Of a DNA stretch of 32,128 nt, positions 6,778-14,314 are shown in pieces. The position numbers and the translations under genes are program-made. The notes beneath the pieces were generated by a model. The model saw only the letters and a program-made list of their open reading frames with translations. It made no database searches and had not been told where the DNA came from. The DNA lies in contig CAYWJR010000011.1 in NCBI GenBank assembly GCA_964458615.1, positions 1 through 32,128 of the forward strand. Reading direction: 5' to 3'. The stretch is from SHNJ01 sp964458615. Lineage in GTDB: Bacteria; Pseudomonadota; Alphaproteobacteria; SHNJ01. Numbering within the stretch: the stretch's first letter is position 1; each line of letters opens with the position of its first letter.

Positions 6778-7734
6778 ATGCTGACAATAAACGCGACGTA
6801 TAATTATAATTTTTTTGAAGAGAAATACATTTCTCACCTTTCAACAAGCGTCCAGAAAATTATTCATGATCATATGGGGCCATCATTACAAGCGCCGGGA
6901 ATACTATACCACTATACAGATGCTTATGGCTTAAAAGGCATAATAGAAGAAAAGAAAATTAGGGCTACGCACGTTGCATTTATGAATGACTCTGATGAGT
7001 ACATGCACGCCGTTTTATTATTTAAAGAAGAGCTAGAAAAAAGAAGATTATCGACGAATGATGAAAAGTTCTCAAAGTTTTTTGAAGCATTAATTGAACT
7101 ACTATCTATTACTCATATAACCAATTTCTATCCTTTTTTTATTGCATGTTTTTCTGTTGCAAAAAACAGTTTAAACCAGTGGAGAGCTTACGGAAAGGGA
7201 GAGGGTGGTTTTTCTTTGGGGCTAGATAGTGAGGCGCTTTACGGTTTTTCCCATAAATTGCCCGGCGGTGGTGGATTGGTGCCTGTAATATATTCGAAGG
7301 CGAGTAAACTTCAGTTAATTAATACTTGCATAAACTTTCTATTGAGAGAATACGAAGCCCTTATCAATTCAAAAGATATTAATAATAATGAAGAGTTGCG
7401 CAAGCATTGGGCAGAAGTTGTCTTGGAAATATTGGCATATGCCGCGCCGCTTTTTAAACAAGATGAGTTTCATGAAGAAAGTGAGTGGAGACTTATTTGG
7501 CGCGTTCGCTATGAAGATGAGAAGCTTATTCAGTTTCTGCCAAAAAGTACCTTTTTATCAGCATATGTAAATCTGGATTTTAGCTTACTCAGTCTCCCAT
7601 TAAGAGCGATTGATATCGGGCCAGGTAGATATAAAGAAATGTCGCTTGTAGCAACGCGCGCGCTGTGTAGGAATAATAATTTGCCGGATGATATTATTAA
7701 TCAATCGAATATTGGATATAGAGTCACCAGTTAA
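6778..7734 (+). CDS. DUF2971 family protein
   Basis: 318 residues, soluble, no signal peptide. The DUF2971 pattern is visible: LYHYTDAYGLKGII (43-56), then ATHVAFMNDSDEY (63-75), CFSVAKNSLNQWRAYG (124-139), GGFSLGL (143-149) and ESEWRLIW (234-241). The biochemical role of this family is not established to my knowledge; members are common on mobile and defence islands. The conserved HYT, ND..E, WRAY and EWR residues look like a catalytic pocket. The gene starts 16 bases after the HTH regulator and is followed after 24 bases by a membrane protein gene, so the three are probably one transcription unit. It is markedly A+T rich. The ribosome binding site is weak (GAAGAG). Confidence 0.75.
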   Translation: MLTINATYNYNFFEEKYISHLSTSVQKIIHDHMGPSLQAPGILYHYTDAYGLKGIIEEKKIRATHVAFMNDSDEYMHAVLLFKEELEKRRLSTNDEKFSKFFEALIELLSITHITNFYPFFIACFSVAKNSLNQWRAYGKGEGGFSLGLDSEALYGFSHKLPGGGGLVPVIYSKASKLQLINTCINFLLREYEALINSKDINNNEELRKHWAEVVLEILAYAAPLFKQDEFHEESEWRLIWRVRYEDEKLIQFLPKSTFLSAYVNLDFSLLSLPLRAIDIGPGRYKEMSLVATRALCRNNNLPDDIINQSNIGYRVTS

Positions 7735-7758
7735 TTTTTGGAGAGCTATTAAAGCAAT

Positions 7759-8409
7759 ATGACCAAAAAAACAAAAAAGAACGACAAAATCTTAAAGTTA
7801 ACCGAAAAGGCACAGGATGCTTTTTGCGCTGCCGCAATGTCGGCATGGTTTGAGACCAAGTTAGAAAAAGATAAGCAAATCCTTACGCTATCTTCTTTAG
7901 CAATTGGCGGACTGCTAATTATTAAGCCAGCAATGCACGGCATAATGTTATGCATAATATGGATTATCTCTTTACTCTCTTTTGTCGCATGCCTATTTAT
8001 TGTGCTTTACATTTTTGATGATAATGCCAAAATCATTGAACTTTTCTTAGCTAAAAAACCTGGAGAAGTAGAGCAATCAACCGATAGTTCAAAAATATTA
8101 GATGGCAGAATATTACGTTTAGAAAAAATCATGAGCCGTTTATTTGTAATAGGGGTATTAACGGCATGTGCTTTAGTGGCTGTACCAATCTTTGAGGAGA
8201 ATAATTCGATGAATGATAAAGTAAAAATGAACTCGCCGGTGTCGGCAGATTTCACAAAAGGTTTTTCTAGCATAGCAAATATAGCACCAGTTGTTTCACA
8301 GCCTGCCGGTGCAAAACCAGCGCCGAGTTCTGCGTCCGTACCGGTGCCGACTGCTAATAGCCCATCATCGTCTTCTCCTTCCCCTAACACAGGCGCAGGT
8401 AAGAAGTAA
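7759..8409 (+). CDS. Three-helix membrane protein with Pro/Ser-rich tail
   Basis: 216 residues. Hydrophobic segments lie at about 41-56, 61-86 and 128-145; the first 40 residues are charged and the last 40 are rich in Pro, Ser and Ala with a GKK end. There is a short soluble loop (about 87-127) between helices two and three. No named family is recognised. The layout of a short cytosolic head with clustered helices recalls small membrane effectors of defence systems such as SLATT proteins, but I see no decisive motif. GGAGAG at 7740-7745 is 13 bases before the ATG, rather distant. It is the last island gene before the non-coding 8410-8596. Confidence 0.6.
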   Translation: MTKKTKKNDKILKLTEKAQDAFCAAAMSAWFETKLEKDKQILTLSSLAIGGLLIIKPAMHGIMLCIIWIISLLSFVACLFIVLYIFDDNAKIIELFLAKKPGEVEQSTDSSKILDGRILRLEKIMSRLFVIGVLTACALVAVPIFEENNSMNDKVKMNSPVSADFTKGFSSIANIAPVVSQPAGAKPAPSSASVPVPTANSPSSSSPSPNTGAGKK

Positions 8410-8596
8410 TAATCTTATTTATTTTAAGGAATACCGCAGAAAGACTATGTTATAGCTTGTTAACTAATTCGGGAGAGCGTTTGATTTGAACATGCGCTGG
8501 CCCACCATTCACTTTCCGCTCGGAATTCAGCCGCCAAACCACCCCTATATTCCTCGCGCTATTTTGCTTGAAAATGTGGGATTGAACAGACGGGAA

Positions 8597-9166
8597 TTAT
8601 CCCGCCATTTTCAGAATTTGATAATCTTCGTATGAAATGGTTTTTTCGCCCGCTCGCATGCGGTCGGTGTACAATATTCCATTCATATGATCGATTTCGT
8701 GCTGAATGATCCGCGCCGACCAGGATGTGAACGCTTGGGTTTTCTCGCTTAGATCTTTTTGCAAATACCGCGCCAAAATCCCATACGGCCTGCCGACGCG
8801 CCCGCGCCGGTCAAAAAAACTAAGACAGCCTTCGTATTCGGTGACTATTTGCGCGCTGGCTTCGATTATTTCGGGGTTGGCGATATGGATCAACCCGCGT
8901 TGCGGCGTCCATACAACGCACATGCGGATCGGGATACCGATCTGCGCCGCGGAAATGCCCAGCGAATGGCGGAAATCGTGCCGGTTGCGTATTTCTTCTA
9001 ATACGTCTTCCAATGTTTGCCAGATTTCCTGGGCTTTGGAATAATTATGAATGTCGATGGGGGATGAAATTTTGCGTAAATTCGGATCGGAACAAAAAAC
9101 AATCGCGGGGTGTAAAACACTCGCGCTATGTGGTTCATCCGGCGGCTGATGGTGCAATCTTGGCAT
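8597..9166 (-). CDS. def: Peptide deformylase, divergent
   Basis: 189 residues. The three family motifs are present in variant form: GISAAQIG (usually GLAAPQIG), EGCLSF, and QHEIDHMNG with the two metal-binding His and the catalytic Glu; the Cys of EGCLS is the third ligand. The enzyme removes the formyl group from the N-terminal Met of new proteins, in the cytosol. The N-terminus is about 20 residues longer than usual. Substitution of Pro by Ala in motif 1, and location apart from fmt, suggest a secondary or specialised deformylase rather than the housekeeping copy. GGGAG precedes the ATG by eight bases. A weak dyad (CGGGA/TCCCG, 8591-8604) covers the stop but has no T-run. Confidence 0.85.
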   Translation of the reverse strand: MPRLHHQPPDEPHSASVLHPAIVFCSDPNLRKISSPIDIHNYSKAQEIWQTLEDVLEEIRNRHDFRHSLGISAAQIGIPIRMCVVWTPQRGLIHIANPEIIEASAQIVTEYEGCLSFFDRRGRVGRPYGILARYLQKDLSEKTQAFTSWSARIIQHEIDHMNGILYTDRMRAGEKTISYEDYQILKMAG

Positions 9167-9360
9167 GGTTATTCTCCCTGTTTTTTTATGATCATAACGC
9201 CGTGTTATAGGAAATTATTTTAAATGTACGTGAAATTTTCATGACGTTTTGATGAATGCCTGGAAAATATAGTTTGGCAATTCGGCAATAATATATCCGT
9301 TTATATATGCCCGCCGGATTTCATGCTTTCCGTACAGCACAAAAACGGTTTATGATACGC

Positions 9361-9377
9361 AATCGGCGCCGCCGATT
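9361..9377. promoter_or_regulatory. Inverted repeat upstream of cytochrome b561 gene
   Basis: AATCGGC-GCC-GCCGATT, seven-base perfect arms, 33 bases before the GTG start at 9410. The whole 9167-9409 gap is otherwise A+T rich and holds the divergent promoters of the deformylase and cytochrome genes. It may be an operator; a TATGAT about ten bases upstream could be the -10 box. Confidence 0.35.
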
Positions 9378-9409
9378 AAATTTTCTATAAAAAATTCCGG
9401 AGAATAATA

Positions 9410-9946
9410 GTGATTCGCAACACCGCATCGGCCTATGGCTGGCCGCATAAAATATTGCATTGGACAATGGCAATCGGCATCTTTGGATTGTTCGGCATGG
9501 GTTTGTATATGTCCGAGTTGGAATTGTCGCCGGACAAATTGAAATTATATGGGCTGCATAAATCGTTCGGTATCACGATTTTGGCGCTTGTGACGCTGCG
9601 TTTGGTTTGGCGTATGACAAACCCCGTGCCGCAATTGCCCGCCGCGACGCCAAAAATCGAAGCATTGGCGGCGCACGCCGTTCATTGCGCGCTGTATGTT
9701 TTAATGGCGATGATTCCAATCAGCGGCTGGCTGATGTCCAGCTATGCGGGATTTCCGGTGTCGGTTTTCGGCGTTTACACATTGCCGAATTTGGTATCGC
9801 CGGACAAAGAAATGCTGGGCTTGATAAAACAAGCGCATGAATTGCTGGCCTATGCGATTGTCGGCTTGGCGGCGTTGCATGGTTTTGCGGCGGTGCATCA
9901 TCATTTCATCAAAAAGGACGGAGTTTTACGCCGTATGTGGTTTTAA
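9410..9946 (+). CDS. Cytochrome b561 family protein
   Basis: 178 residues starting at GTG with GGAG about eight bases upstream. Four hydrophobic helices are visible, with His residues placed as heme ligands: ILHWTMAIGIFG at the start of helix 1, LHKSFGITILALV in helix 2, and the His-rich HELLAYAIVGLAALHGFAAVHHHF in the last helix. The protein is a bacterial b561 (CybB-type) inner-membrane di-heme protein that passes electrons from the quinol pool. It is followed directly by a yceI gene, a pairing often seen in proteobacteria. WRMTNPVPQLPAATP is the typical loop after helix 2. Confidence 0.88.
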   Translation: MIRNTASAYGWPHKILHWTMAIGIFGLFGMGLYMSELELSPDKLKLYGLHKSFGITILALVTLRLVWRMTNPVPQLPAATPKIEALAAHAVHCALYVLMAMIPISGWLMSSYAGFPVSVFGVYTLPNLVSPDKEMLGLIKQAHELLAYAIVGLAALHGFAAVHHHFIKKDGVLRRMWF

Positions 9947-9951
9947 AAAAA

Positions 9952-10536
9952 ATGCGCGTATTTTTTCTGATTTTGTTGGGTTTAATCGCTATTCCATTTT
10001 GCGTGAATGCCGCGCCGTGGCAGATCGATTATGCCGCCAGCAAAATCGAATTCACGGCCAAATATGCAGGTTCCGACATAAACGGATCGTTTGAAAAATT
10101 TGCTGCCGATATTGTTTTCGATCCCGCGCATTTGGATAAATCGGCGGTGCGCGTCGAAATTCCAACAAGTTCCATACAAACCAATTATACGGAACGGGAT
10201 CAAACATTGATCGGATCGCCGTGGTTCGATGCGGCGAAATTTCCGGTTGCGGTTTATGCGGCAAGTAATTTTAAAAAAATCGCGGATAATAAATACCGCG
10301 CCGATGGCACATTGACCATCAAAGGCATTCAAAAAAATATCGGATTCGATTTCGAATTTCCCGATTGGCAAGAAAATGCGGACGCAGTTGTCGCGGTGAT
10401 GAAATCCAATTTCATTATCAGCCGGAACGATTTCAATATCGGCGAAGGTGAGTGGGCAAGCGAGGGTATGGTCGCAAACGCCGTTGCCGTAAGGTTGAAT
10501 ATCGCCGCGCGGTTAAACAAAAAAACCGCGCATTAA
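9952..10536 (+). CDS. YceI-family periplasmic lipid-binding protein
   Basis: 194 residues from the ATG at 9952; a GTG at 9937 in frame, overlapping the cytochrome gene, is an alternative. The N-terminal signal peptide ends at VNAAPW. The body is the YceI lipocalin-like barrel, beginning WQIDYAASKIEFTAKYAG, with FDPAHLDKSAVRVEIPTSS and LTIKGIQKNIGFDFEFP as typical stretches. The family binds polyisoprenoids or similar long-chain lipids in the periplasm. The gap to the b561 stop is five bases, so they are cotranscribed; together they may serve a quinone-linked envelope function, which is inference. It ends 14 bases before the convergent thiD gene. Confidence 0.88.
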   Translation: MRVFFLILLGLIAIPFCVNAAPWQIDYAASKIEFTAKYAGSDINGSFEKFAADIVFDPAHLDKSAVRVEIPTSSIQTNYTERDQTLIGSPWFDAAKFPVAVYAASNFKKIADNKYRADGTLTIKGIQKNIGFDFEFPDWQENADAVVAVMKSNFIISRNDFNIGEGEWASEGMVANAVAVRLNIAARLNKKTAH

Positions 10537-10550
10537 ATATACTTATCCGG

Positions 10551-11372
10551 TTACGAGCCGTTGTCCAGAACCCAGCTGTGATTCAAAGGGCCATGGCCGC
10601 CGCCCAAACCGGGCGCCGTACGGATCGCGTGAAATACATATTGTTGCGCGCGTTTTACGGCATCCAACAAAGGCATTTTTTGCGCCAGCCCCGTGGCGAT
10701 GGCCGATGCCATGGTGCAACCGGTCCCATGGGTGTGCGCGGTTTTCAAATATGGTTGCGGCAATAAAAACATTTCCGATTCCGTCGCCAGCAAATCGGTG
10801 ATTTGCGGCGCGTTCGTATCGCCGCGTTGTGGCGGCATATGTCCGCCTTTGATCAATACCGATTTTGGCCCCTGGCGTAACAACAATTCCGCCGCTTTTT
10901 TCATATCGCCGGTATTTTCAATTGCAATGCCCGTCAATATTTCGGCTTCGGGAATATTGGGGGTTAAAACGGATGTGCGTGGAAACAAATCGGTCTGTAG
11001 GCGGCCGATGGCTTGTTTTTCGATCAATCGTTCTTTGCTTTTTGAAAACATAACCGGATCGACCACTACCGAAACCGGATTTTTGTTGCGCGCGATCGAT
11101 TCGACAACCGCCGTTACCACATCGTCGTTGTGCAGCATGCCGGTTTTTATCGAATCGGCGCCAATATCGTTCAAACAAACGTCGATCTGTTCACGTAAAA
11201 AAGCAACCGGAACGGCATGAATGCCGAACACGCCAAGCGTATTTTGCGCGGTTAACGCGGTAATCGCCGTCATCGCGTATCCGTTTAACGCGGTCACGGT
11301 TTTAATGTCGGCCTGGATACCCGCGCCGCCGCTGCTGTCCGATCCGGCGATGATAAGGACGCGGCCATGCAT
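10551..11372 (-). CDS. thiD: Hydroxymethylpyrimidine/phosphomethylpyrimidine kinase
   Basis: 273 residues. The N-terminus LIIAGSDSSGGAGIQADIKT is the classic ThiD substrate-binding stretch; VVDPVMFSKSKERLI, VLIKGGH and the anion-hole motif HGTGCTMASAIATGLA complete the ribokinase-like fold. The enzyme phosphorylates HMP and then HMP-phosphate to HMP-diphosphate, the pyrimidine half of thiamine. The gene lies 12 bases behind glmM and is probably cotranscribed with it. The length is normal for the family, and the protein is cytosolic. Confidence 0.95.
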   Translation of the reverse strand: MHGRVLIIAGSDSSGGAGIQADIKTVTALNGYAMTAITALTAQNTLGVFGIHAVPVAFLREQIDVCLNDIGADSIKTGMLHNDDVVTAVVESIARNKNPVSVVVDPVMFSKSKERLIEKQAIGRLQTDLFPRTSVLTPNIPEAEILTGIAIENTGDMKKAAELLLRQGPKSVLIKGGHMPPQRGDTNAPQITDLLATESEMFLLPQPYLKTAHTHGTGCTMASAIATGLAQKMPLLDAVKRAQQYVFHAIRTAPGLGGGHGPLNHSWVLDNGS

Positions 11373-11384
11373 GGAATTTTTCCT

Positions 11385-12752
11385 TTAACTTGCTTTTTGG
11401 ATGGCCGATATGATTTTATCGACTACATCGTTCAAAACGATTTGATCCTGGCCTTCGGCCATCACCCGGAACAACGGTTCGGTGCCGGATTTGCGGATCA
11501 ATAACCGCCCCGACGATCCCAAGGTTTTTTCGCCTTCGCTGATCGCGGTTTTGACCGATTGGTGATCCAGTATATTGGCGTTCGCGGCCTGCACGTTTTT
11601 CAACAATTGCGGGAATGGCGTGAATTTGCGGCAACATTGCGATGCTTTTTGTTTGGATTGCACCAAAACCGCCAGAACCTGCAATGCCGCGATCAATCCA
11701 TCGCCGGTTGTGGCGTAATCCGACAATACGATATGGCCGGATTGTTCGCCGCCCAAATTCAGATTATTTGCTTTCATTTCTTCGACGACATAACGGTCGC
11801 CGACTTTGCTGCGGATCAACGACAAATCCAAGCCTTGCAGAAATTTTTCAAGCCCCATGTTCGACATAACCGTCGCAACCACGCCGCCGGAACGGATGCG
11901 TCCGGTTTTTTGCCAAAATTCCGCGATCATCGCCAAAATTTGATCGCCGTCGATGATACGGCCGGTTTCGTCGGAAACGATCAGCCGGTCGGCATCGCCA
12001 TCCAATGCAATACCGATGTCCGCGCCGTGCGCGACAACTTGGCTTTGCATCGCTTCGGGATGAACCGCGCCGCAATTTTTATTGATGTTGAATCCATCGG
12101 GCGACGTCGCAACCGGAATAACCTCGGCGCCCAATTCCCATAACACGGTCGGGGCGGCCTTGTACGCCGCGCCGTTGGCGCAATCGACAACGATACGCAA
12201 TCCATCCAGGCGCAGATCGTTCGGGAACGTCGCTTTGGCGAATTCGATATAACGGCCCAGCGCGTCATCCAAACGTTGCGCGCGCCCCAAATCGGATGAA
12301 TCGACCCGCAATTGTTCGGGCGGCATGTCCATCGCCGCTTCGATTTCCAATTCTTTCGCATCGCTTAGTTTATAACCGTCGGGGCCGAACAATTTTATGC
12401 CATTATCGTGATACGGATTGTGTGATGCGGAAATCATAACGCCCAAATCGCAACGCATGGCATGGGTCAAATGCGCGATCGCCGGGGTGGGCATCGGGCC
12501 GACCAGAAGGACGTCCATTCCGGCGGAAATAAATCCGGCCGTCAGCGCAGGTTCGATCAAATACCCCGACAGGCGTGTGTCTTTGCCGATGATGACGCGG
12601 CGGTGGCCGCGGCGCGGCGGCGATGCGGCGCCTTGGTGCGATAATACATGCGCGGCCGCCATCGCGACGCGGGTTGCGATTTCGGCGGTCATCGCGCCCT
12701 GGTTTGCTTTGCCGCGTATGCCATCGGTGCCAAAAAATTTGCGTTGGGTCAT
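11385..12752 (-). CDS. glmM: Phosphoglucosamine mutase
   Basis: 455 residues from the ATG at 12752; a TTG two codons earlier sits closer to the AAAAGG motif and is possible. Seen motifs: FFGTDGIRGKAN at the N-terminus, the phosphoserine loop MISASHNPYHDNGIK, the metal loop DGDADR, GGEQSGH for sugar binding, and RKSGTEPLFRVMAE for phosphate binding. The enzyme converts glucosamine-6-phosphate to glucosamine-1-phosphate for UDP-GlcNAc, feeding peptidoglycan and LPS. It lies near ftsH and folP, a neighbourhood conserved in proteobacteria, here interrupted by the plus-strand gene at 12931-13440. Confidence 0.96.
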   Translation of the reverse strand: MTQRKFFGTDGIRGKANQGAMTAEIATRVAMAAAHVLSHQGAASPPRRGHRRVIIGKDTRLSGYLIEPALTAGFISAGMDVLLVGPMPTPAIAHLTHAMRCDLGVMISASHNPYHDNGIKLFGPDGYKLSDAKELEIEAAMDMPPEQLRVDSSDLGRAQRLDDALGRYIEFAKATFPNDLRLDGLRIVVDCANGAAYKAAPTVLWELGAEVIPVATSPDGFNINKNCGAVHPEAMQSQVVAHGADIGIALDGDADRLIVSDETGRIIDGDQILAMIAEFWQKTGRIRSGGVVATVMSNMGLEKFLQGLDLSLIRSKVGDRYVVEEMKANNLNLGGEQSGHIVLSDYATTGDGLIAALQVLAVLVQSKQKASQCCRKFTPFPQLLKNVQAANANILDHQSVKTAISEGEKTLGSSGRLLIRKSGTEPLFRVMAEGQDQIVLNDVVDKIISAIQKAS

Positions 12753-12869
12753 TATCAAAAAAACCTTTTAAATTCGGGGTTAATTTAACTTTTAAAACTG
12801 TCCCGGTCAATCGAACCGGCCTGTCGGACATCTAACGAATTGTTACCAAATAATGCCGAATGTAGCCCA

Positions 12870-12898
12870 TTGACACTGTATCCTTAAAAGAATATATT
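12870..12898 (+). promoter_or_regulatory. Sigma-70 type promoter for the 12931 gene
   Basis: TTGACA at 12870-12875 and TATATT at 12893-12898 are separated by exactly 17 bases. Transcription would start near 12905, giving a leader of about 26 bases before the ATG at 12931. A perfect -35 box with a near-perfect -10 box suggests strong constitutive expression of the orphan membrane protein gene. Confidence 0.65.
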
Positions 12899-12930
12899 GC
12901 TCGGTCAATTTACAATAATGGGTACAAATT

Positions 12931-13440
12931 ATGTCCAAAGACGTCATCGGAAAAATCGCCAAAGCCCCGCATATTTATTGGGGATTCGCCAATTTTTGTT
13001 ATGGATTTGCCGCGCAAACCACCATGGCCATGATTGGCGCAGGAATATTGATTACTGGTTCGTTGGTGAATGTTGTGTGGGGGATTTTGCGTCCCCAAGA
13101 TGGCAGTCGTCCGGAATCGTCCAACAAATTTGTGCGCGGCATGGACACGGCTTGCAGTAACCCGGCTTTTTACATGGTTTTCGCAGCCTGTACGTTGGCA
13201 GGCGTGTATGGCACCAATTATGCGTACAACACAGTTAATGCCTATCGCCAATCGATGCAGGGAATTGCGATCAATTCTGTCGAGGAGCGAATCAATAAAA
13301 CCCATTCTCAAATTGTGCGATATAACGGATTGATGACTGTCGGAACGACATCGATGGCGGGCGGAAATATTTTAATGGCGCGTACTTTGTTTATAGCTGC
13401 GCGCCGCAAACGCGAAGAAGCGTCAAGACCTCGCGGTTAA
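12931..13440 (+). CDS. Unrecognised membrane protein
   Basis: 169 residues with about three hydrophobic segments (roughly 24-51, 78-97 and 135-153) and a basic C-terminus (ARRKREEASRPRG). Between the second and third segments is a polar helical stretch (INSVEERINKTHSQIVRYNG). No family is recognised. It is read against its neighbours glmM and folP and interrupts an otherwise common ftsH-folP-glmM order. A near-consensus promoter precedes it, but no good Shine-Dalgarno sequence is seen before the ATG. Codon use resembles the surrounding core rather than the island. Confidence 0.6.
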   Translation: MSKDVIGKIAKAPHIYWGFANFCYGFAAQTTMAMIGAGILITGSLVNVVWGILRPQDGSRPESSNKFVRGMDTACSNPAFYMVFAACTLAGVYGTNYAYNTVNAYRQSMQGIAINSVEERINKTHSQIVRYNGLMTVGTTSMAGGNILMARTLFIAARRKREEASRPRG

Positions 13441-13450
13441 AGGCAGATCG

Positions 13451-14293
13451 TTAATTCGCGCCAAAAAGGGCGTTTGCGATGATCAATGCTTGTTTGGTTT
13501 CCGCAACGTCATGCACCCGCAAAATATCCGCGCCGTTTTGCGCCGCATAAACCGCCGCCGCCAACGATCCGGGCAGGCGGTCTTCGGGCGCAATATCGCC
13601 GCCCAATTTGCCGATAAAGGATTTTCGCGAAACGCCAATTAAAATACGGCAACCCAAATCGCGGAACCGCCCGATATTTTGCAGTAACGACAGATTATGA
13701 TTCAATTTTTTCCCGAATCCGATGCCAGGATCCAGAATTATTTTATCCTGCGCGATTCCATATTTGACGCAGGCATTTAACCGTTCGGCCAGATAGGCGT
13801 AAATTTCTTCGGTCACATTCGTGTATTGCGGGTTGATTTGCATGGTTTGCGGCGTGCCTTGCATATGCATCAATATGATTTCGGCATTCGAATTTTTGAC
13901 GGTTTCCATCGCCGCCGGATCGTGGGTCAGGGCGGTTATATCGTTGATGATCGTTGCGCCGGCATCGGTCGCCGCCCGCATAACTGCGGCGTTGCGCGTG
14001 TCGATTGAAATTATTTTTCCGCAACCGCGCAACGATTCGATCACCGGAACGGTGCGTTTTATTTCTTCTTCGATGGTAACAGGCACAGCGCCGGGGCGGG
14101 TGGATTCGCCGCCAACATCGATTATATCGGCGCCTTGGGAAATTAATTTTTTGGCATGCGACAATGCCGCCGTGGCGCCGTTAAATTTTCCGCCGTCATA
14201 AAAACTGTCCGGCGTTGTGTTTACGATGCCCATCAATTTGGGAATCGGGGTGCGGGAATCGGGATCCGGCGCAGATATTGTACGATTGCCCAT
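13451..14293 (-). CDS. folP: Dihydropteroate synthase
   Basis: 280 residues. Family motifs: MGIVNTTPDSFYDGG near the N-terminus, IIDVGGESTRPGA, ISIDTRNAAVM, IINDITAL, LDPGIGFGKKLNHNL, and IGVSRKSFIG. The enzyme condenses p-aminobenzoate with dihydropterin pyrophosphate in folate synthesis and is the sulfonamide target. The gene is 21 bases behind ftsH. A short direct repeat, GGGAATGGG followed by two bases and ATCG, spans its start codon, so the exact start could be a few codons off. A CADD-like putative p-aminobenzoate-forming enzyme lies elsewhere in this window (25105-25782). Confidence 0.96.
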   Translation of the reverse strand: MGNRTISAPDPDSRTPIPKLMGIVNTTPDSFYDGGKFNGATAALSHAKKLISQGADIIDVGGESTRPGAVPVTIEEEIKRTVPVIESLRGCGKIISIDTRNAAVMRAATDAGATIINDITALTHDPAAMETVKNSNAEIILMHMQGTPQTMQINPQYTNVTEEIYAYLAERLNACVKYGIAQDKIILDPGIGFGKKLNHNLSLLQNIGRFRDLGCRILIGVSRKSFIGKLGGDIAPEDRLPGSLAAAVYAAQNGADILRVHDVAETKQALIIANALFGAN

Positions 14294-14314
14294 TCCCGAT
14301 AACCCATTCCCACA

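Larger units (their letters stand above)
1..8450. mobile_element. Accessory island (right part), recombinase/ParB-bearing
   Basis: This stretch is visibly richer in A+T than the sequence after about 8600, most strongly between 6.2 and 8.4 kb. It carries a serine recombinase, two ParB-like proteins, two HTH regulators, the beginning of a restriction-modification enzyme, a secreted nuclease, small lipoproteins and a DUF2971 protein, and no housekeeping gene. From about 8600 the content switches to core genes. I infer a horizontally acquired island whose left end lies outside the window and whose right end falls in the non-coding 8410-8596. No attachment site or target duplication could be identified, so the limits are approximate and integration by the 4523-6070 recombinase is inference. 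Confidence 0.5.

Noticed and set aside
8492..8635. 47-codon open frame (MRWPTIHFP...) overlapping the deformylase end
   Set aside because: It runs antisense into the conserved deformylase 3' end, has no clear ribosome binding site and no recognisable family; kept only as a possible relic in the junction finding.
10693..11220. 175-codon plus-strand open frame opposite thiD
   Set aside because: Antisense to conserved ThiD motifs, with no start signal and no protein-like pattern.
11559..12143. 194-codon plus-strand open frame opposite glmM
   Set aside because: It is the antisense shadow of a clearly conserved gene; stop codons are rare there because of the codon use of glmM.
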